NCBI GenBank assembly: GCA_003565625.1
Contig: PXBD01000027.1
Location: 1 to 49,934 of the forward strand
From: Gammaproteobacteria bacterium
GTDB lineage: Bacteria > Pseudomonadota > Gammaproteobacteria > Xanthomonadales > Wenzhouxiangellaceae
Length of the DNA stretch: 49,934 bases
Direction of reading: 5' to 3'
Shown: positions 35,763-44,399 of the stretch, piece after piece
Numbering within the stretch: the stretch's first letter is position 1
Layout: every line of letters begins with the position of its first letter
Program-made: the position numbers and the translations under genes
The notes under the pieces: generated by a model
The model's database searches: none
Seen by the model: the letters and a program-made list of their open reading frames with translations, nothing else
What the model was told of the DNA's origin: nothing

Positions 35763-36140
35763 ATGCTTGGATGTTTTCGTTTGTCAGTTGTGCTGGTACT
35801 GGCCAGCATGACTCCCCTGGCCCTGGCCGAGGTGGAACGGGTCGCGCACTTCCAGGGCGAGCCCTCGCATACGCTGGAAGAGGCTTTGGAGAACTTCAGC
35901 CAGGGCAATGCGCAGCTGGCCGAGATTCTTGCCCAGGGGGAGTTGGATGGATCGGCGATTTTCGCGGTGCATGAACTGACCTATACCATTGAAAACGCGC
36001 TGGAAAAGTTGCGTGAGGAATTGGAAGACCTGGCCGAAGTACTTGAAGAAGTCCACGTGGCCTCCGAGCGCAATGACGCGGAAACGGTGCAGGATCGCGG
36101 TGAGATCTACCTGGAAACCGCGCGTAAGATCATCCCCTGA
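35763..36140 (+). CDS. DUF6746-like secreted small protein
   Basis: A 125-aa exported protein. After a signal peptide ending SMTPLALAEV, it has the short motif VAHFQGEPSHTLEEALENFS, followed by a nearly all-helical, very acidic segment (AVHELTYTIENALEKLREEL, then EDLAEVLEEVHVASERNDAE) likely to form a helical hairpin or coiled coil in the periplasm. It resembles cytochrome b562-type helical bundles in style, but no haem ligands are obvious. GGAG seven bases before ATG 35763 supports the start. Family name from memory; the role is unknown. Confidence 0.75.
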   Translation: MLGCFRLSVVLVLASMTPLALAEVERVAHFQGEPSHTLEEALENFSQGNAQLAEILAQGELDGSAIFAVHELTYTIENALEKLREELEDLAEVLEEVHVASERNDAETVQDRGEIYLETARKIIP

Positions 36141-36157
36141 TATTCCGTCGATGCTCG

Positions 36158-37978
36158 TTACAGCCCGGCCAACACGTTGAGCACGTCAGTGCCGTATTTG
36201 TCGAGTTTGTGCTGGCCCACGCCGGTGACCTGAGACAACTCGTCCCGGGTTTGCGGCCGGGCCTCCAGGATGGCGGCCAGGGTGGCATCATGGAAAATCA
36301 CGTAGGGCGGTACACCCTGCTCCTGGGCGATCTCCAGGCGCCATTGACGCAATGCCTGCCAGTCGGGTGATTCAGTGTCGATCTCGATGCGGCTGCCGAA
36401 GGCGCGTTTGCGCCGAACCGGTATCGCATCGCGGCGCAGTTCGACATGCTGTTCGCCCTTGAGCAATGGCCGGCAGCGCTCGGTCAGCTGGAGGCCGCCG
36501 TGGCCGGCCGGGTCCGGCTGCAGGTGACCCAGGGCGAGTAACTGCCGCAGGACCGACTGCCACGCCTTCCGGTCCAGGTCCGCGCCGATACCGAAGGTGC
36601 TCAGCCGATCATGGCCCAGGGAAGCGATTCGTTCGGTGGCGTTGCCCAGCAGAACATCAATCACGTGGCCGGCACCGAAGCGCTGTCCGGTTCGGTAGAC
36701 ACACGATAGCGCCTTGCGCGCGGCCTCGGTCGCATCCCAGGTCTCGGGTGGATGGAGGCAGTTGTCGCAGTTTCCGCAGGTGCCTGAGTGATCTTCGTCG
36801 AAATAGCTCAGCAGGGGCGGGCGTCGGCAGCCGGCGTGTTCGCAGTAGGCCAGCAGCGCTTCCAGACGCTCCCGCTCCAGGCGCTGCTGGGTTTCCGGGG
36901 CGCTGGAATTGGCCTGCATCTGGCGAATCTGAACGATGTCGGCCAGGCTGTAGACCATCCAGGCATCGGCCGGCAGGCCGTCGCGTCCGGCCCGGCCGGT
37001 TTCCTGGTAATAGGCCTCGACCGAGCGCGGCAGGTCGAGGTGGGCGACAAAGCGCACGTCGGGTTTGTCGATCCCCATACCGAAGGCGATGGTGGCGCAG
37101 ATGACCACCCCGTCTTCGCCGATGAAGCGGTCCTGGCGGGCCTGGCGTTCGTCGGCGCTTAACCCGGCGTGGTAGGGCAGGGCGGTCAGGCCGTTCTGGT
37201 AGAGGAAGGCAGCAGTCTGCTCGGTTTTCTTGCGCGAGAAGCAATAGACGATGCCGGAGTGGCCGCGATGTTCGCGGTCGATGAAGCTCAACAACTGCGC
37301 CCGGGCGTTGTTTTTCAGTCCGACCCGGTAGCGGATGTTGGGCCGGTCGAAGCTGGCAATGAAGGTTTGGCCACCATCGGGCAGCAGGTGACGACTGATT
37401 TCGGCCCGGGTGCGGTCGTCGGCAGTGGCGGTCAAGGCAATGCGCGGCACCTCCGGGAAGCGCTCACGCAGCGCGCCCAGCTGCAGGTACTCGGGACGAA
37501 AGTCATGTCCCCACTGCGAGACACAGTGGGCCTCGTCGATGGCGAACAGGGCCAGTCGACAGCGCCTTAGCAAATCCAGGGTGGATTCGCGCAACAGACC
37601 TTCCGGGGCGATGTAGAGCAGTTGCAGGCGACCTTCGAGCAAATCCTGCTCGGTCTGGCGCCGGGTCTGGGCATCCAGGCTGGAGTTGAGCACGGCCGCA
37701 GCCACGCCGTTGGCCTTGAGTGCTTCGACCTGGTCGCGCATCAGGGCAATCAGCGGCGAGACGACGATGCCGGTGCCTGGACGCATCAGCGCCGGGATCT
37801 GGTAACACAGCGACTTGCCTCCGCCGGTGGGCATCAGCACCAGCGCGTTGTCTCCCGCGGCTACCGTTTCGATGATTTCGCGCTGGCGGCCGCGAAAACA
37901 GTCGTAGCCGAAGACGTCCTTGAGCAATGCCTCCGAGTGCCGAAAGACAGGTTCAGTGGCGGGAGTCAAACTGGGCAT
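36158..37978 (-). CDS. recQ: ATP-dependent DNA helicase RecQ
   Basis: A 606-aa SF2 helicase that unwinds 3'-tailed duplexes and acts in recombinational repair and replication restart. Walker A is MPTGGGKSLCYQ (K55), Walker B is the DEAH box (residues 148-151) followed by the RecQ-specific HCVSQWGHDFRPEYLQLG, then motifs V-VI (IAFGMGIDKPDVRFVAH, YYQETGRAGRDG). A zinc-binding RQC domain has CEHAGCRR and CGNCDNC, and an HRDC domain occupies the C-terminus. Length and domain order match E. coli RecQ. Confidence 0.97.
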   Translation of the reverse strand: MPSLTPATEPVFRHSEALLKDVFGYDCFRGRQREIIETVAAGDNALVLMPTGGGKSLCYQIPALMRPGTGIVVSPLIALMRDQVEALKANGVAAAVLNSSLDAQTRRQTEQDLLEGRLQLLYIAPEGLLRESTLDLLRRCRLALFAIDEAHCVSQWGHDFRPEYLQLGALRERFPEVPRIALTATADDRTRAEISRHLLPDGGQTFIASFDRPNIRYRVGLKNNARAQLLSFIDREHRGHSGIVYCFSRKKTEQTAAFLYQNGLTALPYHAGLSADERQARQDRFIGEDGVVICATIAFGMGIDKPDVRFVAHLDLPRSVEAYYQETGRAGRDGLPADAWMVYSLADIVQIRQMQANSSAPETQQRLERERLEALLAYCEHAGCRRPPLLSYFDEDHSGTCGNCDNCLHPPETWDATEAARKALSCVYRTGQRFGAGHVIDVLLGNATERIASLGHDRLSTFGIGADLDRKAWQSVLRQLLALGHLQPDPAGHGGLQLTERCRPLLKGEQHVELRRDAIPVRRKRAFGSRIEIDTESPDWQALRQWRLEIAQEQGVPPYVIFHDATLAAILEARPQTRDELSQVTGVGQHKLDKYGTDVLNVLAGL

Positions 37979-38084
37979 GAAAGCGAGAAGACAGCCAGAA
38001 TCAAACGACAGGATACCGCCGCCAAGCCGGTGTCGATAGCGGAAAATGACTCCGAATGCGGTCGGAAATCACCCGCCGGGACGT

Positions 38085-38825
38085 TCAGTGCCCGATCAGT
38101 TCAAGCGCGGCCGGCAGTAACTGCGCGGCCCAGAGCGCATGCCCATCGGCATTCGGGTGAAAGCCATCGCTGCAGAACAACGCCTGCATTTGACCATCGA
38201 GCTGCATGGGAACATGGGTGATGTCCGGGTTGGTAGCCGCCAAAGCAGCGGCGCCATGATCGAGCAGGCGGGCCCGACTTCCCAGCATGTGCCTGAGCGG
38301 GGCAGGCAGTACCGGGAAGTGGTGCATATCGGGTACACCGGCCAGGAGCACCGGGGCTGGCCCGCACTGTTTGTACAGTGCGTTGATCAGCGCCGCCAGG
38401 TCACGCTGCCAGCGGCGCAAGCCACGCAGGGCAATACTATCGTTGACGCCCAGCCCGATAATGAAAAGGTCAACCGGCTCTGGCGCCAGACGCCCAACCA
38501 GTGAGCGCTGCACTGCGCCCGCCGTTGCGCCGCCTCGGGCTGCGGTTTGCCAGCGCACCGCCCGCCCGGTGCTCCCGGCGATGAGCTGGGCGAGACAGGG
38601 CGTAAGTGCATCGGCCTGGTCTGCCAGACCTACACCGGCGAGTGGAGACTCGCCAACTGCCGCGATCCTTAGTGCAGGCTCGCTTCCATCGGCTGCCCCG
38701 AGGCGCTCGCCCGGCGCCTCCGGCAAACGGTGTGCAGTGCGTCGCAGCCGCCGGCCCTGGGCCAGGGCCACAGGGACGAGTCCAAGGCTGAGACTTGCGG
38801 CCAGCTGGAAACGCAGCGCGCCCAT
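38085..38825 (-). CDS. SGNH/GDSL-type esterase
   Basis: A 246-aa lipase/esterase-like protein. Block I reads IAAVGESPLAGVGLA, with the nucleophile S60 in GES rather than GDS. Block III is IIGLGVNDSIALRGLRRW with the oxyanion Asn, and block V is DGFHPNADGHALWA with the catalytic Asp and His. The N-terminus has a hydrophobic segment (LAASLSLGLVPVALA) that may anchor or export it. Substrate unknown. It ends 12 bp from the ferrochelatase stop-to-start junction and is probably the second gene of that transcript. Confidence 0.82.
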   Translation of the reverse strand: MGALRFQLAASLSLGLVPVALAQGRRLRRTAHRLPEAPGERLGAADGSEPALRIAAVGESPLAGVGLADQADALTPCLAQLIAGSTGRAVRWQTAARGGATAGAVQRSLVGRLAPEPVDLFIIGLGVNDSIALRGLRRWQRDLAALINALYKQCGPAPVLLAGVPDMHHFPVLPAPLRHMLGSRARLLDHGAAALAATNPDITHVPMQLDGQMQALFCSDGFHPNADGHALWAAQLLPAALELIGH

Positions 38826-38837
38826 TCTTACGCAGGG

Positions 38838-39977
38838 TCAGGAAAGGCTCAGTGCTTCAGCGGCTTTCTCGGTTTGTTCCAGGCGAGTGCGGACATGATC
38901 CTCCGATTCGGCGGTGCGGCCCTCGAACTCCGGCCAGCCCTGACCGTGCTTGCGGCACAGGGCGGTGAGCAGGTCGACATGGACATCGGAATCGTTCAGG
39001 CAGGGGATGTATTGCAGGTCTTCGCCGCCGGCCTCAACAAATTCTTCCTTGCCCTCCATGGCGATTTCTTCGAGCGTTTCCAGACAATCGATGGAGAAGC
39101 CCGGGCAGACCACCTGCAGTTTCTTGACGCCCGCGTGGCCCATTTCCTCCAGCGTCTGGTCAGTGTAGGGCTTGAGCCATTCGGCCCGGCCCAGGCGCGA
39201 CTGGAACGAGACGTGCCAGTCTGATTCTTCCAGCCCGAGCCGCTCGGCGATCTTGCGGGCGCTGAACTTGCATTGACAGTGGTACGGATCGCCGGCCTGC
39301 AGGTTGCGTTTCGGGATGCCATGGAATGAAAACAGGAGCTTGTCGGGTTTGCCGTGCTCGGCCTGGTGGCGCCGAATGGAATCGGCAACCGCTTGTTGCC
39401 AGGATTCCTCGCGGTAGAAATCATTGATGAAGCGCAGTTCGGGGAACCAGCGCTGACCCTGCATCCAGGTTGTCACCTGATCGAACACCGAAGCGGTGGT
39501 GGTGGCCGAGTACTGGGGATACAGCGGCAGGACAATCAGTCGCTGCACGTTTTCGGCCTTGAGGCGGTCCAGCCCGGCCTTGATCGACGGCTGGCCGTAA
39601 CTCATGGCCAACGCCACCGAAACGTCGGGTAGATCAGACGCGATCCGGTCGGCGAATTTGCCGGCCAGGCGCTGGTTGTTGACCATCAGCGGTGAGCCTT
39701 CATCGGTCCAGACTTCGGCGTAGGCCTTGGCTGATTTGGGCGCGCGGAACGGGAGAATGATGCCGTTGAGAATGAGCCACCAGATCGGGCGCGGCACTTC
39801 GACCACCCTGCGGTCGCCAAGAAACTGTTTCAGATAGGGGCGCAGGGCCTTGGCGGTGGGTGCTTCGGGTGTACCGAGGTTGACCATCAGGATGCCGGCA
39901 CGGGCCGGCTTGCAGTGAGCCGTGACCTCGAGTGCTTCCTGGCGCGTGTTGACCAGCTTTTTTGTGGAGACCGCCAT
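38838..39977 (-). CDS. hemH: Ferrochelatase
   Basis: A 379-aa enzyme inserting ferrous iron into protoporphyrin IX, the last step of haem synthesis. Family landmarks are GILMVNLGTPEAPTAKALRP, YLKQFLGDRRVVEVP, EVWTDEGSPLMVNNQRLAGK, FSFHGIPKRNLQAGDPYHCQ (metal-site histidine), and VVCPGFSIDCLETLEEIAME with the catalytic Glu. It is a little longer than the E. coli protein (320 aa) owing to N- and C-terminal extensions. Several c-type cytochromes nearby need this product. It is divergent from the propeller gene. Confidence 0.95.
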   Translation of the reverse strand: MAVSTKKLVNTRQEALEVTAHCKPARAGILMVNLGTPEAPTAKALRPYLKQFLGDRRVVEVPRPIWWLILNGIILPFRAPKSAKAYAEVWTDEGSPLMVNNQRLAGKFADRIASDLPDVSVALAMSYGQPSIKAGLDRLKAENVQRLIVLPLYPQYSATTTASVFDQVTTWMQGQRWFPELRFINDFYREESWQQAVADSIRRHQAEHGKPDKLLFSFHGIPKRNLQAGDPYHCQCKFSARKIAERLGLEESDWHVSFQSRLGRAEWLKPYTDQTLEEMGHAGVKKLQVVCPGFSIDCLETLEEIAMEGKEEFVEAGGEDLQYIPCLNDSDVHVDLLTALCRKHGQGWPEFEGRTAESEDHVRTRLEQTEKAAEALSLS

Positions 39978-40121
39978 AACGAAATGCTTTCCGGAGTTTG
40001 GATACCACCCGTATTGTACGGATGCATGAGCCAGATGCAGTGATCAGGTAGCGCTGGGATTTTCAGCCGCCTTCTGCTACGATGAGGCGCAACAAGCAAG
40101 TAGCCCAAGGATGTATTCGCC

Positions 40122-41078
40122 ATGCGGAGACTCGCACATGTTCTACACGGTGCGCTCGCCGCGGTCGCCCTGACCGTGGCTGTTCCGCTGTGGGCGGAAC
40201 CTTACGGCTACAGCGTCAATTCCCGCGGGGTTGAGCGCGACGATCAGCGGGTGAATGCGCTGTGGCGGATTGATCTGTCCAGCGGCAATGCTGAATATGT
40301 CGGGTGGACCAGCTTTCTTGACGTGGAGGCCCTGGCTCTGAGTCCCGAAGGGGCGTTGTACGGGGCTGATGATGAATCTAATACGCTGCTGCGAGTCAGC
40401 ACCGTGACGGGACTGGCGCAGCCGATCGGTGGAACCGGCAATCGTCACAACAGTGGTCTGGTACCGCTGAACCGGAAGCTGGATTTCGGAATGACGTTCA
40501 ACTGTGACGGAGAACTGTTTGTGGTCTCCGACGTAGAGCAGTCGCTGTTTCAGGCCGACCTGGAGACTGGGCGACTGGAACTGGTCGGGTCTGAAGGATC
40601 CTTGCATGCTCCGATCACCGATCTCGCTATTCGCGCTGATGAGGTATTCGGTATCGGCGTTGGCTTGACGTCGGAAGGCCGCGAAGCCGCGCCCAATCTG
40701 TATCGGGTAGATCTGGCGTCGGCCAGCGCTGAATTGATCGGGCCGTTGGGCCCGGCCGCTGCCGCGTACAACAATGCCGGGCTTTCCTTTGATCAGGACG
40801 GAACCTTGTGGGCAATCACAGACCGTCGCGCCGTCGGTGGCCAGGACTTGCCCAGTCAAATCCTGCGGATCGATCCGTCTACCGGCCGGGCAGATTTGGT
40901 CGCCGAAAGCATCGTGGGCCTGGAGTCGCTGGCCGTGGCACCGCCGATCCTGTGTAACCTGCGCGATGCGCTGCCGCCCGGACATCCAATTCCCCTTCTT
41001 TCGCGCCCCGCTCTGGTTGTCATGCTCTTTGCCATGCTGTTGCTGGGCGGCCTTCGCCTGCATACCCGGAACTCCTGA
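40122..41078 (+). CDS. Secreted beta-propeller-like protein with possible IPTL-type C-terminal tail
   Basis: A 318-aa exported protein of unknown function. Signal peptide ends near VPLWAEPY. Repeating blade-like units follow: ALWRIDLSSGNAEYVG, LLRVSTVTGLAQPIGG, LFQADLETGRLELVG, LYRVDLASASAELIG and ILRIDPSTGRADLVA, as in DUF4394/NHL-like propellers. The C-terminus is IPLLSRPALVVMLFAMLLLG followed by basic residues, resembling the IPTL-CTERM sorting tail (IPxLSxxxL, membrane segment, Arg cluster). If so, an archaeosortase/exosortase-like enzyme may process it. An extended -10-like TGC-TACGAT (40075-40083) is upstream. Confidence 0.7.
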   Translation: MRRLAHVLHGALAAVALTVAVPLWAEPYGYSVNSRGVERDDQRVNALWRIDLSSGNAEYVGWTSFLDVEALALSPEGALYGADDESNTLLRVSTVTGLAQPIGGTGNRHNSGLVPLNRKLDFGMTFNCDGELFVVSDVEQSLFQADLETGRLELVGSEGSLHAPITDLAIRADEVFGIGVGLTSEGREAAPNLYRVDLASASAELIGPLGPAAAAYNNAGLSFDQDGTLWAITDRRAVGGQDLPSQILRIDPSTGRADLVAESIVGLESLAVAPPILCNLRDALPPGHPIPLLSRPALVVMLFAMLLLGGLRLHTRNS

Positions 41079-41132
41079 TACACTTCTGCCTCGAATCGAG
41101 ACGTCTAGAGTCTGGGTGAAAGGAGTATTCTG

Positions 41133-41390
41133 ATGGGTTTCGGCAACATAGGCTGGTTTCAGATTCTTGTGGTTTTGCTGATCGTGCTGCTGGTGTTTGG
41201 CACCAAGAAGATTCGTACGCTTGGTGGTGACCTGGGCGGCGCGATCCGCGATTTCCGCAAGGGGATGAGCGAAGAAGAGGAGGCAAAGGCGGCCGAGGAC
41301 GGCGCACCGTCCGGGTCGGAGTCAGAAGGCGGTGAAGCCACCGCGGCTGATGCCAAGGTGCCTGCCGGCGAGAAGAAAGGGGATACCTGA
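41133..41390 (+). CDS. tatA: Sec-independent protein translocase TatA
   Basis: An 85-aa pore-forming subunit of the twin-arginine pathway. It has one N-terminal membrane helix ([20 protein letters not shown]) running into the amphipathic helix after the FGTKK hinge ([16 protein letters not shown]), then an acidic, disordered tail. AAAGGAG seven bases upstream of ATG 41133 supports the start. It is the first gene of tatABC, 54 bp after the propeller gene; a separate promoter may lie in that gap but none is clear. Confidence 0.95.
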   Translation: MGFGNIGWFQILVVLLIVLLVFGTKKIRTLGGDLGGAIRDFRKGMSEEEEAKAAEDGAPSGSESEGGEATAADAKVPAGEKKGDT

Positions 41391-41402
41391 CGGGCCCCGG
41401 CG

Positions 41403-41678
41403 ATGAGCGGAATCGGCTTTACCGAACTGGTGGTTCTGGCCTTGATCGCCCTGCTGGTGGTTGGCCCGCAGCGACTGCCGGAAATTGCCCGCACGGCCGG
41501 GCAGATGGCCCGCACGATGCGCGGGGCATGGCAGAACATCAAGTCTGAATTCCAGGCCGAGCTCGACAACGAACACAATCGCCGCATCATGGAAGCGGCC
41601 GCCAAGACGAGAAAGGAACTGGAAACACCGTTCCGTCTGGACGAGGAGCCCAAGGGTGACCGAAAAGACGGAGGATAA
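41403..41678 (+). CDS. tatB: Sec-independent protein translocase TatB
   Basis: A 91-aa subunit that receives twin-arginine substrates with TatC. The N-terminal helix FTELVVLALIALLVVGPQRL includes the VGPxxLP hinge and conserved early Glu, followed by the amphipathic helix PEIARTAGQMARTMRGAW and a short tail. It is shorter than E. coli TatB (171 aa) because the tail is reduced. Lies 12 bp after tatA and overlaps the tatC start by 23 bp. Confidence 0.93.
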   Translation: MSGIGFTELVVLALIALLVVGPQRLPEIARTAGQMARTMRGAWQNIKSEFQAELDNEHNRRIMEAAAKTRKELETPFRLDEEPKGDRKDGG

Positions 41679-42420
41679 ACGCGAACTATCGCTGATCGAT
41701 CATTTGCTGGAGTTGCGCACCCGCCTGCTCCGGGCGGTGATCGCGATCAGCATCGTGGTCATTGCCCTGGCGCCCTTTGCCCGTCAGCTATATTCACTGC
41801 TGGCCGAGCCCCTGGTGCGCTATCTGCCCGAAGGCTCGAGCATGATCGCCATCGACGTGGCCTCGCCATTCTTTGCTCCGTTCAAGCTGGTCCTGATCCT
41901 GGGTCTGCTGGTTGCCATGCCGGCGGTGATCTATCAGGCCTGGGCGTTCGTGGCCCCCGGGCTGTACCGTCATGAACAGCGTCTGGCGCGGCCGCTTCTG
42001 GTGGCATCGGTGGTTCTCTTCTACGCCGGCTGCGCGTTTGCCTACTTCCTGGTGTTTCCCGTGGTGTTTGCTTTTTTCACTTCGATGGCGCCGGAGGGCG
42101 TGGCGGTGATGACCGACATCAGTCGCTACCTGGACTTCATCCTGGCCCTTTTCATCGCGTTTGGATTGGCCTTCCAGGTCCCGGTGGCGACCATCGTGCT
42201 GGTGGCGCTGGGCGTGACCACGCCCGAGAGCCTGGCCAAGGCTCGCGGTTACGTGGTGGTTGGGGCATTCCTGGTCGCCATGCTGATTACCCCGCCGGAC
42301 ATGATTTCCCAGACCCTTCTGGCTCTGCCCGTGCTGGCACTCTACGAGCTCGGGATCATCATGTCGCGGGTGCTTCTGCGCCGGTCGAGCGATGCCAACA
42401 CCGCCGCCGGCGGTGACTGA
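41656..42420 (+). CDS. tatC: Sec-independent protein translocase TatC
   Basis: A 254-aa core component with six membrane helices that recognises the twin-arginine signal. Family signatures are LSLIDHLLELRTRLLRAVIA at the N-terminus, PFFAPFKLVLILGLLVAMPA, YQAWAFVAPGLYRHE, and FGLAFQVPVATIVLVALGV. The start is a GTG at 41656, just after a GAGGAGCCCAAGG ribosome-binding stretch inside tatB; the frame is open further upstream but that part overlaps tatB. Length agrees with E. coli TatC (258 aa). Confidence 0.95.
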   Translation: MTEKTEDKRELSLIDHLLELRTRLLRAVIAISIVVIALAPFARQLYSLLAEPLVRYLPEGSSMIAIDVASPFFAPFKLVLILGLLVAMPAVIYQAWAFVAPGLYRHEQRLARPLLVASVVLFYAGCAFAYFLVFPVVFAFFTSMAPEGVAVMTDISRYLDFILALFIAFGLAFQVPVATIVLVALGVTTPESLAKARGYVVVGAFLVAMLITPPDMISQTLLALPVLALYELGIIMSRVLLRRSSDANTAAGGD

Positions 42421-42438
42421 TCTCAGAATGGAAGTTCC

Positions 42439-43284
42439 TTACGGGGTCAGATCGTCAGGGTCGGTGGAATCGTCCTCGAGCCCGGGCGACCAGCCGAAAA
42501 TCTGGCTGAAGGCAAGATACTGGGCGCCGGTCATCAAGACCTGAAACAGCATCACGCCCACCAGCAGGATGATCTGACTGATCCACCCGCCGACTGCGCC
42601 GAGAGCGATGTTGAGCACGCTGGTCAGCAACAGCAGGATAACCATCAGTCCGACCAGCACCGCCACGCTGGCGACAAGAAAGCCGACAAAGGCAATCCAG
42701 TTTGACAAAACGGCTCGCAGACTGGTCAGCAGCGCCGTGCCCACCGGAGCGCGCCCGAACATGACCAGGGGAATCGCGAAGTACAGCGCGCCCAGCACCA
42801 CCGCCATGACGGCACCGGACAGCACCAGACCGCCTCCCAGCGAGGCGCCCGCCAGCGCCTCGGCCATGGCTTCCGGGGAGCGCACTGCGGCTTCGAGTTG
42901 TTCGGCGCCAAGCTGGTTGCTCAGCCAGGACACCAGCACCAGCGCCGCGGTGAGGCCACCGGCCATGCCGAAGGCGCCGAGCATCAACAGACGCGCCCGG
43001 CGCACCGGGTCGTGCCAGCCGGCAAACAAGGTGGCCGGTGGCGGCACCTTGCCTTCGCCGAGTCGGTCGAAGGCAACCATCACGCCTGCCGTCAGCAGTG
43101 GAGTGAGCACCGCCAGCACGGCCTGGCCGATCAGCGGGATGACCGCGATCAACGATACCAGCAGCCACAGCGCCGCCACACTGAACAAGGATCGAAATCC
43201 GCGCCGCATCCACTCCGCGCTTGCCGGCAGCCAGCCCAGGCCGGCGCTAAAGCCGGCCCGGTCGATGCGGTAGGCGTTGCTCAT
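42439..43284 (-). CDS. BPSS1780-like multi-pass membrane protein
   Basis: A 281-aa protein with about six membrane helices and a short soluble N-terminus (MSNAYRIDRAGFSAGLGWLP, then AEWMRRGFRSLFSVAALWLL). Conserved-looking parts are PLLTAGVMVAFDRLGEGKVP, FAGWHDPVRRARLLMLGAFG and FQVLMTGAQYLAFSQIFGWS. This matches what is called the BPSS1780 family; no function is known. The start codon overlaps the LOG gene stop in ATGA, so the pair is coupled. The 297-aa open frame from 43332 is longer, but its first part overlaps the LOG gene. Confidence 0.78.
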   Translation of the reverse strand: MSNAYRIDRAGFSAGLGWLPASAEWMRRGFRSLFSVAALWLLVSLIAVIPLIGQAVLAVLTPLLTAGVMVAFDRLGEGKVPPPATLFAGWHDPVRRARLLMLGAFGMAGGLTAALVLVSWLSNQLGAEQLEAAVRSPEAMAEALAGASLGGGLVLSGAVMAVVLGALYFAIPLVMFGRAPVGTALLTSLRAVLSNWIAFVGFLVASVAVLVGLMVILLLLTSVLNIALGAVGGWISQIILLVGVMLFQVLMTGAQYLAFSQIFGWSPGLEDDSTDPDDLTP

Positions 43285-43880
43285 GACGGAGAGCTCACGA
43301 CTGCGGCCTGGGCAATCGCACCGGCGGACCACGCTGGCGCCTCTCCCAGCGCAGTTGGCACCTGCTCGGGTTCAGTCACTGTCTGCCACATCTCCAGGTG
43401 GGTTGGGTTCATGAAATGCTCGCGTACGCTTTGTTCGAGGAAGGCGATCAGCCGGTCGTAGTATCCGCGGGTGTTGACCAGCAAGATCGGCCCCAGGAAT
43501 TGTCCGAGGCGCTTGAGTGTCATGGCCTCGAACAGTTCTTCGAACGTACCGCAGCCACCCGGCAGGGCAATGACAGCGTCTGAAGCGTCCAGCATCTTCG
43601 CCTTGCGCGAGCGCATGTCATCGACGATCTCAAGAGAGGTAATGCCCTGGTGGCCGGCCTCGACCCGGGTCAGGAACTCCGGGATGATGCCGTGCACTTC
43701 GCCTCCGGCCGCCATGGCGGCGTCGGCCATGGCCCCCATCAGGCCGCGTCCACCGCCACCGTAGACAATAGAGATACCTCTTCCGGCCAGGGTTTGCCCC
43801 AGACGTGCAGCGGCGCTGATATAGTCGCCATGCAGGGCCTGGCTGGAGGCCGCATAAACAGTAACGCGTTGAATGGACAT
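43281..43880 (-). CDS. LOG family protein (cytokinin riboside phosphoribohydrolase-like)
   Basis: A 199-aa Rossmann-fold protein. It begins MSIQRVTVYAASSQALHGDY and has VYGGGGRGLMGAMADAAMAA, then MRSRKAKMLDASDAVIALPG and GCGTFEELFEAMTLKRLG, the PGGxGTxxE signature that defines LOG enzymes. These hydrolyse nucleoside 5'-monophosphates to base and ribose phosphate. In bacteria it probably serves purine nucleotide turnover. The long upstream open frame is rejected since ATG 43880 starts the conserved domain. Divergent from the cytochrome c gene by 12 bp, leaving almost no intergenic promoter space. Confidence 0.92.
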   Translation of the reverse strand: MSIQRVTVYAASSQALHGDYISAAARLGQTLAGRGISIVYGGGGRGLMGAMADAAMAAGGEVHGIIPEFLTRVEAGHQGITSLEIVDDMRSRKAKMLDASDAVIALPGGCGTFEELFEAMTLKRLGQFLGPILLVNTRGYYDRLIAFLEQSVREHFMNPTHLEMWQTVTEPEQVPTALGEAPAWSAGAIAQAAVVSSPS

Positions 43881-43892
43881 GAAAGCGAAAGA

Positions 43893-44399
43893 ATGATCAA
43901 AGTAACGCAACATTGTAAACGGACGCGGGCGCCGGGGCGGCCGGGTTTGGGCCTGGTGCTGATCTGCATGCTGCTGCTGGCCGGCTGTGGTTCCCAGTCC
44001 GAGCCGGTCGAACTGGCGGAAGGCCAGGAGCAGTATCTGCGCTTTTGCGCATCCTGCCATGGTAACCAGGGCCAGGGAAAACCACCGGCTTTTCCGCCGC
44101 TTGCCGGCTCGGAGTGGATGGAGTTGCCGTCGGAGGCCCTGGCCCTGATCGTGCTCTACGGGCTGCGCGGCGAGATCGAGGTCGCCGGTCGAACCTACCG
44201 AGGCTATATGCCCCCGATGCAGCATATTCCCGACGAAGAGATTGCCTTGCTGCTGGCATTCAGCGAACGCGCCTGGGGAGTGCGCCAGGACAGTCTGCAG
44301 GCCGATGAAATCGCTCGGCTGCGGACGGGCTTCCCCGGCCGAAGGCCGCCGCTTGAGGGTCTGGACGGCGTTCTTCAGGCTCTGGACGAACTCGAATGA
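43893..44399 (+). CDS. Class I c-type cytochrome lipoprotein
   Basis: A 168-aa exported monohaem cytochrome. A lipoprotein signal with lipobox LLLAGC is followed by YLRFCASCHGNQGQGKPPAF, giving one CxxCH site, and PPLAGSEWMELP as in the cytochrome c domains of oxidases and dehydrogenases. A likely Met ligand is in YRGYMPPMQHIPDEEIALLL. It may serve as an anchored electron carrier in the periplasm. The gene is the first of a cluster with the rhomboid protease (4-bp overlap) and a receiver protein. Confidence 0.88.
   Translation: MIKVTQHCKRTRAPGRPGLGLVLICMLLLAGCGSQSEPVELAEGQEQYLRFCASCHGNQGQGKPPAFPPLAGSEWMELPSEALALIVLYGLRGEIEVAGRTYRGYMPPMQHIPDEEIALLLAFSERAWGVRQDSLQADEIARLRTGFPGRRPPLEGLDGVLQALDELE

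Noticed and set aside
40143..41063. 306-codon antisense frame in the propeller gene
   Set aside because: The plus-strand frame has a signal peptide, blade repeats and a tail; the antisense one has no such structure.
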